DNA of 7,685 nucleotides from Methylothermaceae bacterium (GTDB lineage Bacteria > Pseudomonadota > Gammaproteobacteria > Methylococcales > Methylothermaceae): NCBI GenBank assembly GCA_027024125.1, contig JALVSV010000025.1:1-7685 (forward strand), written 5' to 3'. The notes under the pieces were generated by a model, which did no database searches, was not told the origin of the DNA, and saw only the letters and a program-made list of their open reading frames with translations. Numbering within the stretch: position 1 is the first letter of the stretch; each line of letters starts with the position of its first letter. Position numbers and translations under genes: made by a program. Positions 6,631 through 7,685 of this stretch are shown here, in pieces.

Positions 6631-6660
6631 TTGACCCTGCAAGGTTTTTCTGCTTAGGAT
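6631..6660 (+). promoter_or_regulatory. Candidate promoter of pntA
   Basis: TTGACC (6631-6636, five of six matches to the -35 consensus) and TAGGAT (6655-6660, four of six to the -10) are separated by 18 bp. Transcription would start near 6667 and give a leader of about 107 nt. Confidence 0.4.
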
Positions 6661-6758
6661 GATCGTGGATTGCCTCTGACATAGGGAGGATTCGCGGAGG
6701 CTTTCACGCCAGAAAAATGATACCCGAAATGCCGGGTTACCAAGAAAAAATAAGCAAG

Positions 6759-6763
6759 AGGAG
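6759..6763 (+). promoter_or_regulatory. Ribosome binding site of pntA
   Basis: AGGAG within a purine-rich run (6756-6769) lies 10 nt before the ATG at 6774. Together with the family-typical MKIGVPKE N-terminus it fixes the start. Confidence 0.7.
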
Positions 6764-6773
6764 AGAGAGCATA

Positions 6774-7685
6774 ATGAAGATAGGTGTACCCAAAGAGGTC
6801 CATGAGGGTGAGCGCCGGGTGGCGACCACGCCCCAAGTGGCACAGCAGTTACAAAAACTAGGCTTCACCGTGGCGATCGAGACCGGGGCTGGAGCCGAAG
6901 CTAATTACACCGATGATGCTTACCGTGAAGCCGGGGTGGAAATCGTCAAAGATGCACGATTGTTGTGGGCCGAGTCAGACATCATTCTCAAGGTTCGCCC
7001 ACCGGAAACCCATCCTGTCTGCGGGGATGAAGTGGCCTTGATGCGGGAAGGGGGGAATCTGATCAGTTTCATCTGGCCTGCCCAGCATCCGGAACTGTTG
7101 GAAAAGTTCACCAACAAGAAGGCCACGGTTCTGGCCATGGACTGTATTCCCAGGATCTCCAGAGCCCAGAAGATGGATGCTTTGAGCTCCATGGCCAACT
7201 GTGCGGGGTACCGGGCGGTTATCGAGGCGGCGGAAAACTTTGGCAGCTTTTTCACTGGCCAGGTGACCGCTGCCGGGAAGATTCCCCCTGCCAAGATCCT
7301 GGTGATTGGTGCCGGGGTGGCGGGTTTGGCTGCCATCGGTACCGCCGTGAGTATGGGGGCCATCGTCCGCGCCTTCGACGTGCGGCCGGAAGTGCGCGAC
7401 CAGGTGGAAAGCCTGGGAGCGGAATTTCTCCAGGTGGAGATGGAAGGGGAAAGCGGGAGCGGTACCGGAGGTTACGCCAAGGAGATGAGCGAGGAGTTCA
7501 TCCGCAAGGAAATGGAGATCTTCGCCAATCAGGCCAAAGAGGTGGACATCATCATCACCACCGCGCTGATTCCAGGAAAACCGGCTCCCAAATTGATCAC
7601 CACCGAAATGGTGGAATCGATGAAGGAAGGCAGCGTGATCGTCGATCTGGCGGCCGAGCAGGGGGGAAACTGCGAACTGACAGAG
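6774..7685 (+). CDS. pntA: NAD(P) transhydrogenase subunit alpha, N-terminal 304 residues (partial, cut by right window edge)
   Basis: PntA carries the NAD(H)-binding domain I of the membrane-bound proton-translocating transhydrogenase. With PntB it reduces NADP+ with NADH, using the proton motive force, and so supplies NADPH. The visible part starts MKIGVPKE and is open to the last base. It shows the conserved FIWPAQ (99-104), PRISRAQ (126-132), DALSSMAN (135-142) and GYRAV (145-149). The dinucleotide fold has GAGVAG (179-184) and the ribose-binding region FDVRPEV (201-207). The mobile-loop area is near [10 protein letters not shown] (230-239), followed by [10 protein letters not shown] (263-272) and [12 protein letters not shown] (290-301). 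The match to E. coli PntA is strong throughout, and its relatives run to about 380 residues if split (PntAA) or about 510 if fused to membrane helices. The cut hides which form this is. The same fold also occurs in alanine dehydrogenase, but RAFDVRPEV and the QGGNCE end specify transhydrogenase. Confidence 0.97.
   Translation, partial: MKIGVPKEVHEGERRVATTPQVAQQLQKLGFTVAIETGAGAEANYTDDAYREAGVEIVKDARLLWAESDIILKVRPPETHPVCGDEVALMREGGNLISFIWPAQHPELLEKFTNKKATVLAMDCIPRISRAQKMDALSSMANCAGYRAVIEAAENFGSFFTGQVTAAGKIPPAKILVIGAGVAGLAAIGTAVSMGAIVRAFDVRPEVRDQVESLGAEFLQVEMEGESGSGTGGYAKEMSEEFIRKEMEIFANQAKEVDIIITTALIPGKPAPKLITTEMVESMKEGSVIVDLAAEQGGNCELTE

Larger units (their letters stand above)
6440..6773. other. 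Intergenic region between the ELM1-family gene and pntA (334 bp)
   Basis: No gene is supported here; the one short frame (6471-6662, non-ATG start) has no ribosome site and no recognisable content. From left to right it holds a GC hairpin after the ELM1-family stop (6454-6481) and two very small hairpins: GGGG/CCCC at 6543-6554 and GCAAG/CTTGC at 6572-6585. Next come a repeated ATTGTCAC motif (6607-6623), a candidate promoter (6631-6660), a 5-bp ACCCG/CGGGT inverted repeat (6722-6737) and the pntA ribosome site. Confidence 0.6.

Noticed and set aside
6471..6662. Short open frame in the spacer before pntA, with CHNCH and a Cys-rich end
   Set aside because: The Cys/His pattern hinted at a small zinc protein, but the start is TTG inside a hairpin, there is no ribosome site, and the candidate pntA promoter lies inside it.
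6920..7363. Minus-strand open frame of 147 codons opposite pntA
   Set aside because: PntA conservation on the plus strand explains the whole stretch.

Overview
The window looks like chromosomal DNA of a gammaproteobacterium. The divergent rne/rluC pair, the RNase E residue numbering (Asp303, Asp346, Cys404 and Cys407 fall exactly where they do in E. coli) and a proton-translocating-type pntA all point that way. Base composition is moderately GC-rich. Genus cannot be read from the sequence; a methanotroph- or purple-sulfur-like lineage is possible, but that is a guess.

Layout: (1) 1-1903, minus strand: the first 634 codons of rne (RNase E), running off the left edge. (2) 1904-2290: a 387-bp divergent spacer. 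It holds the rne leader with two candidate stem-loops and two pairs of short direct repeats. (3) 2291-3256, plus strand: rluC, the 23S rRNA pseudouridine synthase. (4) 3268-5153, minus strand: a two-gene operon of a PAPS-dependent sulfotransferase followed by a GT-A/GT8-like glycosyltransferase, overlapping by ATGA. It converges on rluC with only 11 bp between the stop codons. (5) 5273-6439, plus strand: a divergently transcribed ELM1/DUF1022-family protein (probable GT-B fold), with an extended -10 promoter and an A/T inverted repeat in front of it. (6) 6440-6773: a 334-bp spacer with a hairpin, a repeated ATTGTCAC motif and a candidate pntA promoter. (7) 6774-7685, plus strand: the first 304 codons of pntA, running off the right edge.

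The two ends are conserved housekeeping genes (RNA decay and ribosome modification on the left, NADPH supply on the right). The central part, about 3268-6439, is an accessory block of three genes that plausibly build or modify a cell-surface glycan: a sugar transferase, a sulfate transferase and an ELM1-type putative transferase. This block is the most interesting part of the window. The substrate and the shared pathway are inference. I see no CRISPR array, transposase, tRNA or rRNA.
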